From SCUS01 sp966211675 (GTDB lineage: Bacteria > Myxococcota_A > Polyangia > Polyangiales > Ga0077539), in assembly GCA_966211675.1 (NCBI GenBank), contig CBIHPK010000131.1, positions 1 through 24,432 of the forward strand: a stretch of DNA of 24,432 bases, read 5' to 3'. Numbering within the stretch: the stretch's first letter is position 1; each line of letters starts with the position of its first letter. The notes under the pieces are model-generated. The model saw only the letters and a list, made by a program, of their open reading frames with translations, did no database searches and was not told the origin of the DNA. Both the position numbers and the translations under genes were made by a program. Shown in pieces: positions 1 through 8,136 of this stretch.

Positions 1-3000
1 TGGTCGGGCCGGTGCCGCCGACCTCGCCCACCGCGCCGTCGCCGCCGTCGCGGCCGCGCGTGCCGCTGCAGCCCGTTCCGCCGGAGCCGCCGCCCAGCAT
101 CGTGCCGTTGCCGCCGGGGCCCATGCCCGAGGTGCCGCCCACGCCGCCGGGCGATCCGCCGCCGCCGCCACCGGTGATGCTGCCCTCGCCGTTGCCGCCG
201 TTGCCGCCGAGGCCGTTGACGCCGCCGCGCCCTCGCAGCCCCACCGAGCCGCCGCCCCCGCCGCCCCCGCCGCCCCCGCCGTAGCCGCGGCCCGAGGCCG
301 TCACGGTGCCGTTCACGGTGATGGTGTTGGCGTAGAGCGCCAGCCACCCGTCCTGCGGCGACGTGACCCGAGCGTCCGTCGAGGCGACGCCCTCGGGGAC
401 CATCGCCACGCGCCCGAAGCCCTGCGTGCGCACGGTCACCCCCGCGGCCACGGTCACCGTCTCGAAGTAGTGCGCTCCGAACCACGCCGTCTGTCCCGAG
501 ACGGGCCAGTTGGCGCTCACGCCGCGCGTGATGCCCGTCGTCGAGACGCCGTCCCACGCCGCCGCCTCGGCGACCTGCACCCCGTTCGAGGTCGCCGCGG
601 CGCCCGCCACCGCGCCGTTGTACGGGACCACCGTGACATAGTACGTCACGCCGTCCCAGGCGCCTCGGAGCGTGAGCCCGTCGATCGTCGCGGAGGTCCC
701 GGTGACCGCCCGGGCCGCGGCCGTGTCGGCGCCGCCGGGCGTGGTGCCGACGCTCACCAGGTAGCGCGTGGCCCCCGGCGTGGCGTCCCAGTTGGCGCGC
801 AGGAAGCCCGTCCCCGCGGCCACCGGCGCGTACTGGTAGCGCAGGTCGACGCCCGCGGACTCGGAGCCGTCGCGCGTCGCGGTGGCGCCGCTCAGGCACG
901 CGTTGGAGGCGCAGGCGAAGCAGGCGTTGCCGCAGCGGCCGCAGTGGTTCGCGTCGGTGCGCAGGTCGACCTCGCAGCCGTTGGAGGGGTTGCCGTCGCA
1001 GTCGGCGAAGCCCGCGTCGCAGGCGCCCACCCGGCACGCTCCTCCGGAGCACGCGGGCGTGGCGTTGGCGAGAGCGCAGCTCGCTCCGCACGCGCCGCAG
1101 TGGCGGACGTCGCTGGTCGTGTCGACCTCGCAGCCGTTGGCCGGGGCGCGGTCGCAGTCCGCTCGGCCCGCCGCGCACGACTCCACCGCGCAGGCCCCGG
1201 AGGCGCACACGGCCGTGGCGCCCGGGAGGTTGCAGCGGGCGCCGCACGCCCCGCAGTTGCCCTCGTCGGAGCGGGTGTTCACCTCGCATCCGTCGGCGGG
1301 GTTCATGTTGCAGTCGGCGAAGCCCGCGTTGCAGGAGGCCACCGCGCAGCGCCCGCCGCCGCAGGAGGCCGTCGCGTTGGCGAGCACGCACGCCGCTCCG
1401 CACGCGCCGCAGTGGGACGTGGCGGTGTTGAGGTTGGTCTCGCAGCCGTTGGAGCGGTCGCCGTCGCAGTCGCCGAGCGCGGCCGCGCACATCGTCAGGG
1501 TGCAGACGCCCATGGTGCAGGCCGCGGTGCCCCCGGCGAAGACGCAGGTGTTGCCGCAGCGGCCGCAGTGCGACGCGCTGGTCTCGAGGTTCACCTCGCA
1601 GCCGTCGGCGGGGTTCATGTTGCAGTCGGCGAAGCCCGTGTTGCAGGAGGCCACCGCGCAGCGCCCGCCGCCGCAGGAGGCCGTCGCGTTGGGCAGCGCG
1701 CACGCCGCGCCGCACGCGCCGCAGTGGGCCACGGTGGTGTCGAGGTCCACCTCGCAGCCGTTGGTGGCGCTCAGGTCGCAGTCGCCGCGCCCCGCGAGGC
1801 AGGCGTCGAGTCGGCACGCGCCCGCCGCGCACACGGCCGAGGCGCCCGGCACGGAGCACACGTTGGAGCACGACCCGCAGTGGGTGCGGTCGCTGGCGGT
1901 GTTCACCTCGCAGCCGTCCGCCGGGTCCATGTTGCAGTCGGCGAAGCCCGCGTTGCAGCTCCCGACGCGGCAGGCGCCGCCGTCGCAGACGCCCGTGGCG
2001 CGCGGCGGGGCGCAGGCGCGGCCGCAGCCGCCGCAGCTCGTGGTGCTGGTGCGCAGGTCGGCCTCGCAGCCGTTGGCGGCGTCGCCGTCGCAGTCGAGGA
2101 AGCCCGACACGCAGATGGAGGCGCAGCTCCCGACGACGCACACCGCCGCGGCGTTGGCGCGCGAGGGGCAGCCGTTGCCGCACATCCCGCAGTGGCTCGG
2201 CGTGATGCGCAGGTCGGTCTCGCAGCCGTTGGAGGCGTTGCCGTCGCAGTCGCCGTAGCCCGCGTTGCAGCGCGCGATGCCGCAGACGCCCATCGCACAG
2301 CTGGCCTCCGCGTTGGGCGGCGTGCAGGCGCGCCCGCAGCCCCCGCAGTGGAGCACGCTCGCGCGGGTGTCGGCCTCGCAGCCGTTGGCCGGGTCCATGT
2401 CGCAGTCGGCGAAGCCCGCGTTGCAGCTGATCTCGCAGCGGCCCGCCGCGCAGCGGGCCGTGGCGTTGCCTCGCGTGGAGCACGCCATCCCGCAGCCGCC
2501 GCAGTGCTCGACGGCGTTGAGCGTGTCGGCCTCGCAGCCGTTGGCCGCCGCGCCGTCGCAGTCCGCGAAGGGGGCGGTGCACATCCCCACGGCGCAGTTG
2601 CCGTTGCGGCACGCGGGCGTGCCGTTGGCGGTGCGGCACGCCATGTCGCAGCCGCCGCAGTGGGCGGTGCTGGCCTGCACGTCGGCGCAGGCGCCCGCGC
2701 AGCACGCCTGCCCCGTCGGACAGGCGCGCGTCGCGTTGCAGCCCGCCGCGCAGCTGTTGCCTACGCAGAGCGACCCCGCGGGGCAGTGCTCGTCGGTGAT
2801 GCACTCGACGCACGCGCGGGTGCTCGGGAGGCAGCGCGTCGTGGGGACGCCGCCGTCGATGGGCCCCGCGCGGCGGCACGCGTCGTCGTCGCGGCAGCCC
2901 GCGAGGCAGCGGTTGGAGACGTCGCAGTAGCGCTCCCCGGGGCAGGTGTCGCTCGCGGGGAGGCACTCCACGCAGCGCCCGGAGACGACGTCGCAGACGT

Positions 3001-3286
3001 TGCCGGTGGGGCTCCCGGCGCAGTCGGCGTTGGCCGCGCAGCGCATGGGGACGTCCGTCGGGGCGGGGGCGTCGACGAGGTCGCCGGGGAGGTCCTGCGA
3101 GGGCGCGTCGAGGGCTGGGACCTCCGGCGCGTCGAGGGGCGGGACGTCCATCGAGGCGGCGTCGAAGGCGTCCTCGGCCCCCGCGTCGATCGGGCCTCCG
3201 ACGACCGAGCGACCCTCGCCACAGCCCGCGAGGGCGGCCGCCACGAACAGGACTGCGAAGACCGGTGACCGTCCCCAACGACTCAT
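1..3286 (-). CDS. Cys-rich repeat lipoprotein with Fn3-like and Gly-rich domains (partial, C-terminus beyond window)
   Basis: No internal stop was found from the ATG at 3286 down to base 2, so about 1,095 residues are visible and the C-terminus lies outside the window. The N-terminus has a basic, then hydrophobic signal ending in the lipobox LAGC (Cys22), so it is probably a secreted lipoprotein. An Asp/Ala/Pro linker follows (about residues 30-75, many DAP/DVP steps). Next come EB-like Cys modules, then 11 repeats of about 52 residues built on CG.CG..C and a DCDG...NGCE signature (roughly residues 235-800). A fibronectin-III-like stretch lies near residues 810-905. The end is Gly-rich and runs into GGxGG repeats at the edge, as in large myxobacterial surface proteins. 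The function is unknown; a cell-surface or adhesive role is inference. It is divergent from the gene at 3434. Plus-strand frames over this gene are GC shadows. Confidence 0.85.
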   Translation of the reverse strand, partial: MSRWGRSPVFAVLFVAAALAGCGEGRSVVGGPIDAGAEDAFDAASMDVPPLDAPEVPALDAPSQDLPGDLVDAPAPTDVPMRCAANADCAGSPTGNVCDVVSGRCVECLPASDTCPGERYCDVSNRCLAGCRDDDACRRAGPIDGGVPTTRCLPSTRACVECITDEHCPAGSLCVGNSCAAGCNATRACPTGQACCAGACADVQASTAHCGGCDMACRTANGTPACRNGNCAVGMCTAPFADCDGAAANGCEADTLNAVEHCGGCGMACSTRGNATARCAAGRCEISCNAGFADCDMDPANGCEADTRASVLHCGGCGRACTPPNAEASCAMGVCGIARCNAGYGDCDGNASNGCETDLRITPSHCGMCGNGCPSRANAAAVCVVGSCASICVSGFLDCDGDAANGCEADLRTSTTSCGGCGRACAPPRATGVCDGGACRVGSCNAGFADCNMDPADGCEVNTASDRTHCGSCSNVCSVPGASAVCAAGACRLDACLAGRGDCDLSATNGCEVDLDTTVAHCGACGAACALPNATASCGGGRCAVASCNTGFADCNMNPADGCEVNLETSASHCGRCGNTCVFAGGTAACTMGVCTLTMCAAALGDCDGDRSNGCETNLNTATSHCGACGAACVLANATASCGGGRCAVASCNAGFADCNMNPADGCEVNTRSDEGNCGACGARCNLPGATAVCASGACAVESCAAGRADCDRAPANGCEVDTTSDVRHCGACGASCALANATPACSGGACRVGACDAGFADCDGNPSNGCEVDLRTDANHCGRCGNACFACASNACLSGATATRDGSESAGVDLRYQYAPVAAGTGFLRANWDATPGATRYLVSVGTTPGGADTAAARAVTGTSATIDGLTLRGAWDGVTYYVTVVPYNGAVAGAAATSNGVQVAEAAAWDGVSTTGITRGVSANWPVSGQTAWFGAHYFETVTVAAGVTVRTQGFGRVAMVPEGVASTDARVTSPQDGWLALYANTITVNGTVTASGRGYGGGGGGGGGGGSVGLRGRGGVNGLGGNGGNGEGSITGGGGGGSPGGVGGTSGMGPGGNGTMLGGGSGGTGCSGTRGRDGGDGAVGEVGGTGPT
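1281..1728 (-). repeat. Two near-identical 136-base copies inside the NGCE repeat array
   Basis: Bases 1281-1416 and 1593-1728 align over 136 bases without gaps and differ at about six positions by eye. They lie 312 bases apart, exactly two 156-base (52-residue) repeat units. Neighbouring units are far less alike, so a two-unit block duplication or gene conversion is likely. Confidence 0.75.
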
Positions 3287-3433
3287 TGAAGCCTCCAGGG
3301 GGGCGACTATATGCCAGCGGCCCGCTGGCCCGATGCCCTGAAGTTCGCGGAGGGCGTTCGCCCGCGCCCGGGTTGACGAGCCGGTGCCCCCGCGGCGATA
3401 GACGCGATCACCATTCGCCCGGGGGACGACGCC
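3287..3433. promoter_or_regulatory. Divergent promoter region between two Cys-rich lipoprotein genes
   Basis: These 147 bases separate two divergent start codons and must hold both promoters. On the minus strand TATAGT (3311-3306) matches the -10 consensus at five of six positions and lies about 20 bases from the ATG, but I see no good -35. On the plus strand TTGACG (3373-3378) is a good -35-like hexamer followed, at about 18 bases, by the weak GATAGA (3397-3402). These are sequence resemblances only. Confidence 0.35.
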
Positions 3434-5869
3434 TTGAGCCCATCGCAATCATCTCTTCTCTTCGCCCTCTGGGCCTCGCTCGCGCTCGTCGCCTGCGCGC
3501 CGCGCCTGCAGCCCCCGGTCGGCCCCGACGACGCGACCACCGTCCCCATGGACGCCGCGAGCGACGCCGCGAGCGACGCCGCGCCCGACGCTCCCCTCGC
3601 CGCCGACGCGCCCGACGCCGCCCCGCTGAGCTGTACCTCCACGCGCCAGTGCGCGGCCGCGGGGCAGGTCTGTGACTCCGCGCGCGGCGCCTGCGTCCAG
3701 TGCCTCACCCGCGCAGACTGCCCCGGCAGCAACGCCACCTGCGTCGCCCAGCGCTGCGCCGCGGGCGCGGCCTGCACCTCGTCGCGCACCTGCCCCGGCC
3801 AGGTGTGCAGCGCCGCCTCGGGCCTCTGCGTCGAGTGCAACGTCGACGCCGACTGTCCCATGTCGCAGCAGTGCCGTGACGACAGCTGCGTCGCGCGCCC
3901 GCGGGCCTGCTCCTCGTCGCGGCAGTGCAGCGACCTCGGCATGGTGTGCGACCTCGCCCGCATGACCTGCGTCGAGTGCGCGACCGACGCGGACTGCCTC
4001 GGGGGCGGACAGTTCTGCGGACCCGACGGCGTGTGCCTGCCGCAGGCGTGCATGCCGGGCAGCGGGCGCTGCAACGCCGCCGGCGACCACGAGGTGTGCA
4101 ACCCGCGCGGCTCGGCCTACGCGGCCGCGCCCTGCGGCAACCAGCAGAGCTGCCGCGACGGGGCGTGCCTCGACCGCGTCTGCGCGCCCGGCTCGTCGCG
4201 CTGCGCCGACGGGAGCGTGACCGACCGCGAGCTCTGCGGCGCCGACGGCCTCGGCTACGCGCGCTCGGCCTGCGCGAGCAACGAGAGCTGCCGCGCGGGC
4301 CTCTGCGTGACGCGAGTGTGCACGCCGGGCGCGCCGAGCTGCGCGGGCTCCAGCGGGACCCGCACCTGCAACGCCGACGGCCTCGGCTACGGCGACACCA
4401 CCGCGTGCCCGGCGATGAACAGCTGCACCGCGTCCACCGGGCTCTGCGGGGCGTGGGTCTGCGCGCCGGGCTCGCGCGACTGCGACCGCGGCGCGCCCCG
4501 CACCTGCAACGCCGACGGCCTCGGCTACACGACCGCCGCGTGCTCGGCCATGCAGTCGTGCTCGGCGGGCGCGTGCGTGCCCTGGGTGTGCACGCCGGGC
4601 GCGAGCTCCTGCGTCGACGCCGACACGCGGCGCGTCTGCAACGCCGACGGCCTCGGGTACAGCCCCGCGCCGTGCGCGGCGATGAACGCCTGCACCGGAG
4701 CGGGCGCCTGCACGCCGTGGAGGTGCGCGCCCGGCGCGTCGACCTGCGCCTCCGCGTCGGCGCGCGACGTGTGCACCCCCGACGGGCAGGGGACGACGGC
4801 GACCCCGTGCGGCACCGCGGAGAGCTGCCTCGACGGCTCGTGCCGCGCTCGCGTCTGCACGCCGGGCGCCGCGCGCTGCGCCGCCGGGAGCACCAGCCGC
4901 GCGGAGGTCTGCTCGGCCGACGGCCTGCGCTGGGACGCGACGACCTGCGCGGCGGGGCAGTCGTGCAGCGCCGGGGCGTGCACCCCGTGGGTCTGCACGC
5001 CGGGGTCGACGAGCTGCGTGGGCTCCACCGGCACGCACACCTGCAGCGCGGACGGGCTGTCGTTCTCGGCGACCACGAGCTGCGCCGCGGGTTCGAGCTG
5101 CACCCCGAGCACGGGGCTCTGCGGCGCGTGGGTGTGCACCCCGGGCAGCGCGCTCTGCGCGGGCAACAGCCGCCAGGTCTGCAACGCCGACGGCCTCGGC
5201 TCGACGACGACGGCGTGCGGGTCGACGCAGACCTGCGCGGCGGGCCTCTGCGCGAATTGGGTGTGCACCCCGGGGACGTACTCGTGCGTCGACGTCAACA
5301 CGCGGCGCGTCTGCAACGCCGACGGCCTCGGCTACACGGCGGCCTCGTGCCCATCGATGAACGCCTGCCTCGGGGCGGGCACGTGCGCTCCGTGGCGCTG
5401 CACGCCGGGCCCGACGGCGGTGTGCGCGTCGAGCACCACGAGGCAGGTCTGCGCGCCCGACGGGCAGGGCTACGTGGGCGTCGACTGCCCGGCGCCCGCC
5501 AACGGCACCACGATGTGCGCGGCGGGGTCGTGCGCCATCACCTGCAACGCGGGCTATGGCAACTGCGACGGCAACCCCTCCAACGGCTGCGAGGTCAACC
5601 TCAACACCAGCGCGACCTCCTGCGGCACCTGCGGCCGCGCGTGCAGCTCCGGCTACGCCTGCCAGGGCGGAAGCTGCGTGAGCTCCGCCCCGACCTGCGG
5701 CGCCAGCAACTTCACCGTCTCGTGTGGCTTCCTCGCCGGCAACTGCCCGGCGCACAGCACCTGCGCGGGCTCGGGCCGCTGCACCTGCAACTTCGGCTAC
5801 ACGGCGACCACCTGCTCGGGCACCGTCTGCTCGGGTTCCTGCGTGTACCCCAACTGGTGGTGCATCTGA
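3434..5869 (+). CDS. Cys-rich repeat lipoprotein with 5-unit higher-order repeats
   Basis: This gene encodes 811 residues from a TTG start, the first possible start in frame, with a GGGGGACG purine run just upstream. The signal ends in the lipobox LVAC (Cys21). An Asp/Ala linker follows (about 37-65, DAASDAASDAA-like). Then come EB-like Cys modules (about 66-205) resembling those in the divergent neighbour. Eleven units of about 45 residues follow (about 206-700), each starting C(T/A)PG and most carrying CNADGLGY or a variant. The array repeats with a period of five units. The C-terminus holds one copy of the neighbour's NAGYGNCDGNPSNGCE module, then an EGF-like Cys segment ending in CVYPNWWCI. 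There is no catalytic signature. It is probably an outer-surface structural or recognition protein; function unknown. Opposite-strand ORFs are shadows. Confidence 0.88.
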   Translation: MSPSQSSLLFALWASLALVACAPRLQPPVGPDDATTVPMDAASDAASDAAPDAPLAADAPDAAPLSCTSTRQCAAAGQVCDSARGACVQCLTRADCPGSNATCVAQRCAAGAACTSSRTCPGQVCSAASGLCVECNVDADCPMSQQCRDDSCVARPRACSSSRQCSDLGMVCDLARMTCVECATDADCLGGGQFCGPDGVCLPQACMPGSGRCNAAGDHEVCNPRGSAYAAAPCGNQQSCRDGACLDRVCAPGSSRCADGSVTDRELCGADGLGYARSACASNESCRAGLCVTRVCTPGAPSCAGSSGTRTCNADGLGYGDTTACPAMNSCTASTGLCGAWVCAPGSRDCDRGAPRTCNADGLGYTTAACSAMQSCSAGACVPWVCTPGASSCVDADTRRVCNADGLGYSPAPCAAMNACTGAGACTPWRCAPGASTCASASARDVCTPDGQGTTATPCGTAESCLDGSCRARVCTPGAARCAAGSTSRAEVCSADGLRWDATTCAAGQSCSAGACTPWVCTPGSTSCVGSTGTHTCSADGLSFSATTSCAAGSSCTPSTGLCGAWVCTPGSALCAGNSRQVCNADGLGSTTTACGSTQTCAAGLCANWVCTPGTYSCVDVNTRRVCNADGLGYTAASCPSMNACLGAGTCAPWRCTPGPTAVCASSTTRQVCAPDGQGYVGVDCPAPANGTTMCAAGSCAITCNAGYGNCDGNPSNGCEVNLNTSATSCGTCGRACSSGYACQGGSCVSSAPTCGASNFTVSCGFLAGNCPAHSTCAGSGRCTCNFGYTATTCSGTVCSGSCVYPNWWCI
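4049..5542 (+). repeat. Protein-coding tandem array: 11 Cys units arranged as 5-unit super-repeats
   Basis: Eleven units of about 135 bases each start with the codons for C-x-P-G. Units 2-6 (4181-4855, 675 bases) correspond one-to-one with units 7-11 (4856-5542, 687 bases). Units 3 and 8 share the ending STGLCGAWV. Units 5 and 10 share TRRVCNADGLGY and a GAG(A/T)C(T/A)PWR ending. Units 6 and 11 share PDGQG. Units 2 and 7 share an RC-A-GS-T-R-E-C pattern. Unit 1 resembles units 6 and 11, as expected for the end of an older copy. Confidence 0.75.
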
Positions 5870-5929
5870 CGCGTGGCCCCGCGGTCACCGGGAGGGTGCG
5901 GTAGGTCTCCTCCTCGCGGCCGTGCGAGC

Positions 5930-7465
5930 ATGACCGGCGCCATGACGCGCCTCGCCGAACCGCTCTGCGCCCTCGCCGTCGCCGCCGACGCGGGCATGGG
6001 CATGCCGATGGACCACGCCCTCCGATCCGCCGCAGCGGCCGTACGGGTCGGGGAGGTCGTCGGCGCGCCGGACGCCGCGCGGGCCGGGGCATACTACCTC
6101 GCGCTCCTCCGCTACGTCGGCTGCACCGCGGACTCGGACGTCGCCGCGGAGGTGTTTGGTGACGAGGTCGCGGTGCGCGGCGCCCTCTACGGCGTCGACT
6201 GGGGGGCGCCCGGCCAGGTGATCGGCCGCCTGGCGCGAGCGGTCGGGGCCACGGAGAGCCTGCGCGGCGCGGGTCGCTTCGCCGCCGCGCTCGCGGGGAT
6301 GCCGCGCCTCTTCGACACGGGGGTGGCGCACTGTGAGGTCGGCGACCGCCTCGCCTCGCGCCTGGGCTTCGACGCGGACCTGCGCGCGGCGCTGTTCCAC
6401 ACCTTCGAGCGCTGGGACGGGTCGGGCTTCCCTCGCAAGCTCAGGGGCGAGGCGATCGCTCTGCCGATGCGGCTCGCGCAGGCCGGCGAGGAGGTCGAGT
6501 ACGGGCACCGCCTCGGCGGCGTCGACGGGATGCTCGCGCACGTGAGGGGCCGGGCGGGCTCGGCCCTCGACCCGTCGCTGGTCGAGCGGATCGTCGCGTC
6601 TCCGTCGACGGTGTGCGCGGAGCTCGAGGCCGCGTCGCCCTGGAGCGCGGCGCTCGACGCCGAGGTCGGGGCGCACCGCACGCTCGACGACGACGGGCTC
6701 GACGAGGTGCTCCGCGCGGTGGGGGATTTCGCGGACCTCAAGTCCCGCTTCACGCGCGCGCACTCGAGCGGCGTCGCCGACCTCGCGAGGGCGGCCGCGG
6801 GCAGGCTCCGCCTCGACGCCGGTGTCTCGCGGACGCTCTGGCGCGCGGGGCTGTTGCACGACCTCGGCCGCGTCGCCGTGAGCGCCGGGGTGTGGGACAA
6901 GCCCGGCCCGCTCAACGACGGCGAGTGGGAGCGCGTCCGGTCGCACACCTACGTCGGCGAGCGGATCCTCGCGCGCGCGTCATCGCTCGCGCCGATCGCG
7001 GAGCTCGCGACGCTCGACCACGAGCGGCTCGACGGGAGCGGCTACCACCGGAGGCTCGCGGGCGCGTCGTGCACCGTCCCGGCGCGGGTGCTGGCGGCGG
7101 CGGACGTCTACCGGGCGATGACCGAGGCGCGCGCCCACCGCCCCGCGCGCGGCCCCGACGAGGCGGGCGCGGCGCTCACGGAGCTCGGGCGCTCCGGGCT
7201 GCTCTGCCCCGAGGCGGTCGAGGCGGTGCTCGCGGTGTCGGGGCACGGACCGCGCCCCCGCGCCCGGCCGACGAGCCTGACGGACCGCGAGGTCGAGGTG
7301 CTGCGCCTCGTCGCGCGAGGCATGACCAACAAGGAGGTCGCGGCCGCGCTCGACATCTCGACCAAGACCGCGGGGCACCACCTGCAGCACGTCTTCGAGA
7401 AGGTCGGCGTGACGACCCGGGCGGCGGCCACGATGTTCGCGATGCAGCACGGCCTCGTGGCCTGA
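5930..7465 (+). CDS. HD-GYP-type phosphohydrolase with C-terminal LuxR HTH
   Basis: About 511 residues from the ATG at 5930. An ATG at 5942 or the longer GTG at 5873 are alternatives; none has a clear Shine-Dalgarno. The start of the conserved region, RLAEPLCALAVAADAGMGMPMDHALR, suits 5930 or 5942. A first HD-GYP-like half (about 95-215) keeps HTFERWDGSGFP but shows no HD doublet. The second half is nearly canonical: LLHDLGR (His310-Asp311), then HERLDGSGYH (His364, Glu365, GlySerGlyTyr). Residues 450-511 form a LuxR/GerE HTH (LTDREVEVLRLVARGMTNKEVA). HD-GYP domains hydrolyse or bind cyclic dinucleotides, so a direct link between c-di-GMP-type signals and transcription is plausible. This fused architecture exists elsewhere, annotated as HD domain-containing LuxR regulator. 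Targets are unknown. Confidence 0.85.
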   Translation: MTGAMTRLAEPLCALAVAADAGMGMPMDHALRSAAAAVRVGEVVGAPDAARAGAYYLALLRYVGCTADSDVAAEVFGDEVAVRGALYGVDWGAPGQVIGRLARAVGATESLRGAGRFAAALAGMPRLFDTGVAHCEVGDRLASRLGFDADLRAALFHTFERWDGSGFPRKLRGEAIALPMRLAQAGEEVEYGHRLGGVDGMLAHVRGRAGSALDPSLVERIVASPSTVCAELEAASPWSAALDAEVGAHRTLDDDGLDEVLRAVGDFADLKSRFTRAHSSGVADLARAAAGRLRLDAGVSRTLWRAGLLHDLGRVAVSAGVWDKPGPLNDGEWERVRSHTYVGERILARASSLAPIAELATLDHERLDGSGYHRRLAGASCTVPARVLAAADVYRAMTEARAHRPARGPDEAGAALTELGRSGLLCPEAVEAVLAVSGHGPRPRARPTSLTDREVEVLRLVARGMTNKEVAAALDISTKTAGHHLQHVFEKVGVTTRAAATMFAMQHGLVA

Positions 7466-7589
7466 CCCCCCCTCCGACGGAGGCGGAAGACCGTCCCGTA
7501 TGGGGCATTCGCCCGATGTTCCGGCGCGGCGACGATCGCTACGGTCTCGTTCGACCGACGCACGGGTTCGTCGGCGAAGGAGTGACGTC

Positions 7590-8018
7590 ATGACCGAAGC
7601 GAAGCGTTTGACCGATCGAGTCTGGACCCTGGTCGAGGCGGGGCGCCTCGACGAGCTCTCGGAGCTCATCGACGCGGACTGTGACTTCAAGATGCCCGGG
7701 ATGGCCCTGCGGGGCCGCGCCGCCCTCGTCGAGGTGCTGAGGGCCTACCGCGCGGCGTTCCCCGACCTGCGCCACCGGGTGCTGCACCACGTCGAGGCGG
7801 AGGGCACCATCGCCCTCGAGCTCATCGTCGAGGGAACCCACACCGGCCCGATGATGACCCCGCAGGGAGCGGTCCCCGCGACCGGCCGGCAGGTGGTCTG
7901 GGAGTCGTGCGACTACATCCGCGTGAAGGGTGGCCGGGTCGCGTCGTGGCACGTCTACCACGACACGGTGCCCTTCCTCACCGCGCTGGGCGTGCTCCCC
8001 GCGCAGCCGCCTCGCTGA
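7590..8018 (+). CDS. SnoaL/NTF2-like ester-cyclase family protein
   Basis: 142 residues. The ATG at 7590 is preceded by AAGGAG at 7578-7583, a well-spaced ribosome site, and is preferred over an upstream in-frame start at 7500 that would add an Arg-rich, non-conserved tail. The sequence has the cone-shaped NTF2/SnoaL pattern: an N-terminal helix (LTDRVWTLVEAGRLDEL), the D-x-D-F strand, an A(A/R)-F-P-D-L-R segment, and late W-x-S-C-D-Y-I-R and W-H-V-Y-H-D strands. Members include polyketide cyclases and many small stress or limonene-hydrolase-like proteins, so the reaction cannot be read from sequence. His and Asp residues in the WHVYHD strand could line the pocket. It lies 124 bases after the HD-GYP gene and 118 bases before the cyclase, in the same direction. 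Confidence 0.8.
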   Translation: MTEAKRLTDRVWTLVEAGRLDELSELIDADCDFKMPGMALRGRAALVEVLRAYRAAFPDLRHRVLHHVEAEGTIALELIVEGTHTGPMMTPQGAVPATGRQVVWESCDYIRVKGGRVASWHVYHDTVPFLTALGVLPAQPPR

Positions 8019-8136
8019 GCGCTCCGCCCGCACCCATCGCCTCGATGGCGCATCGCCCGCTCTCCTCCTCTCGATCCCTGATGGGGCGACAGGCGGCCCC
8101 TGCATCGTGATAGGGGTTGCGGTGGAGGATCGACGA

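Noticed and set aside
12..284. Proline-rich plus-strand ORF of 90 codons
   Set aside because: It is the antisense of a Gly-rich domain of the minus-strand lipoprotein.
900..2700. CRISPR-like periodic repeats
   Set aside because: The 156-base periodicity is due to Cys-rich protein repeats in frame; there are no short identical repeats with unique spacers and no cas genes.
470..3268. Plus-strand open frame of 932 codons
   Set aside because: It lies antisense to the Cys-rich lipoprotein gene; its Arg/Ala/Val-rich composition and lack of motifs are typical of a GC shadow.
3449..5755. Minus-strand open frame of 768 codons
   Set aside because: Antisense to the 811-residue lipoprotein gene, with a composition dominated by Ala/Arg/Val and repeats that mirror the sense codons.
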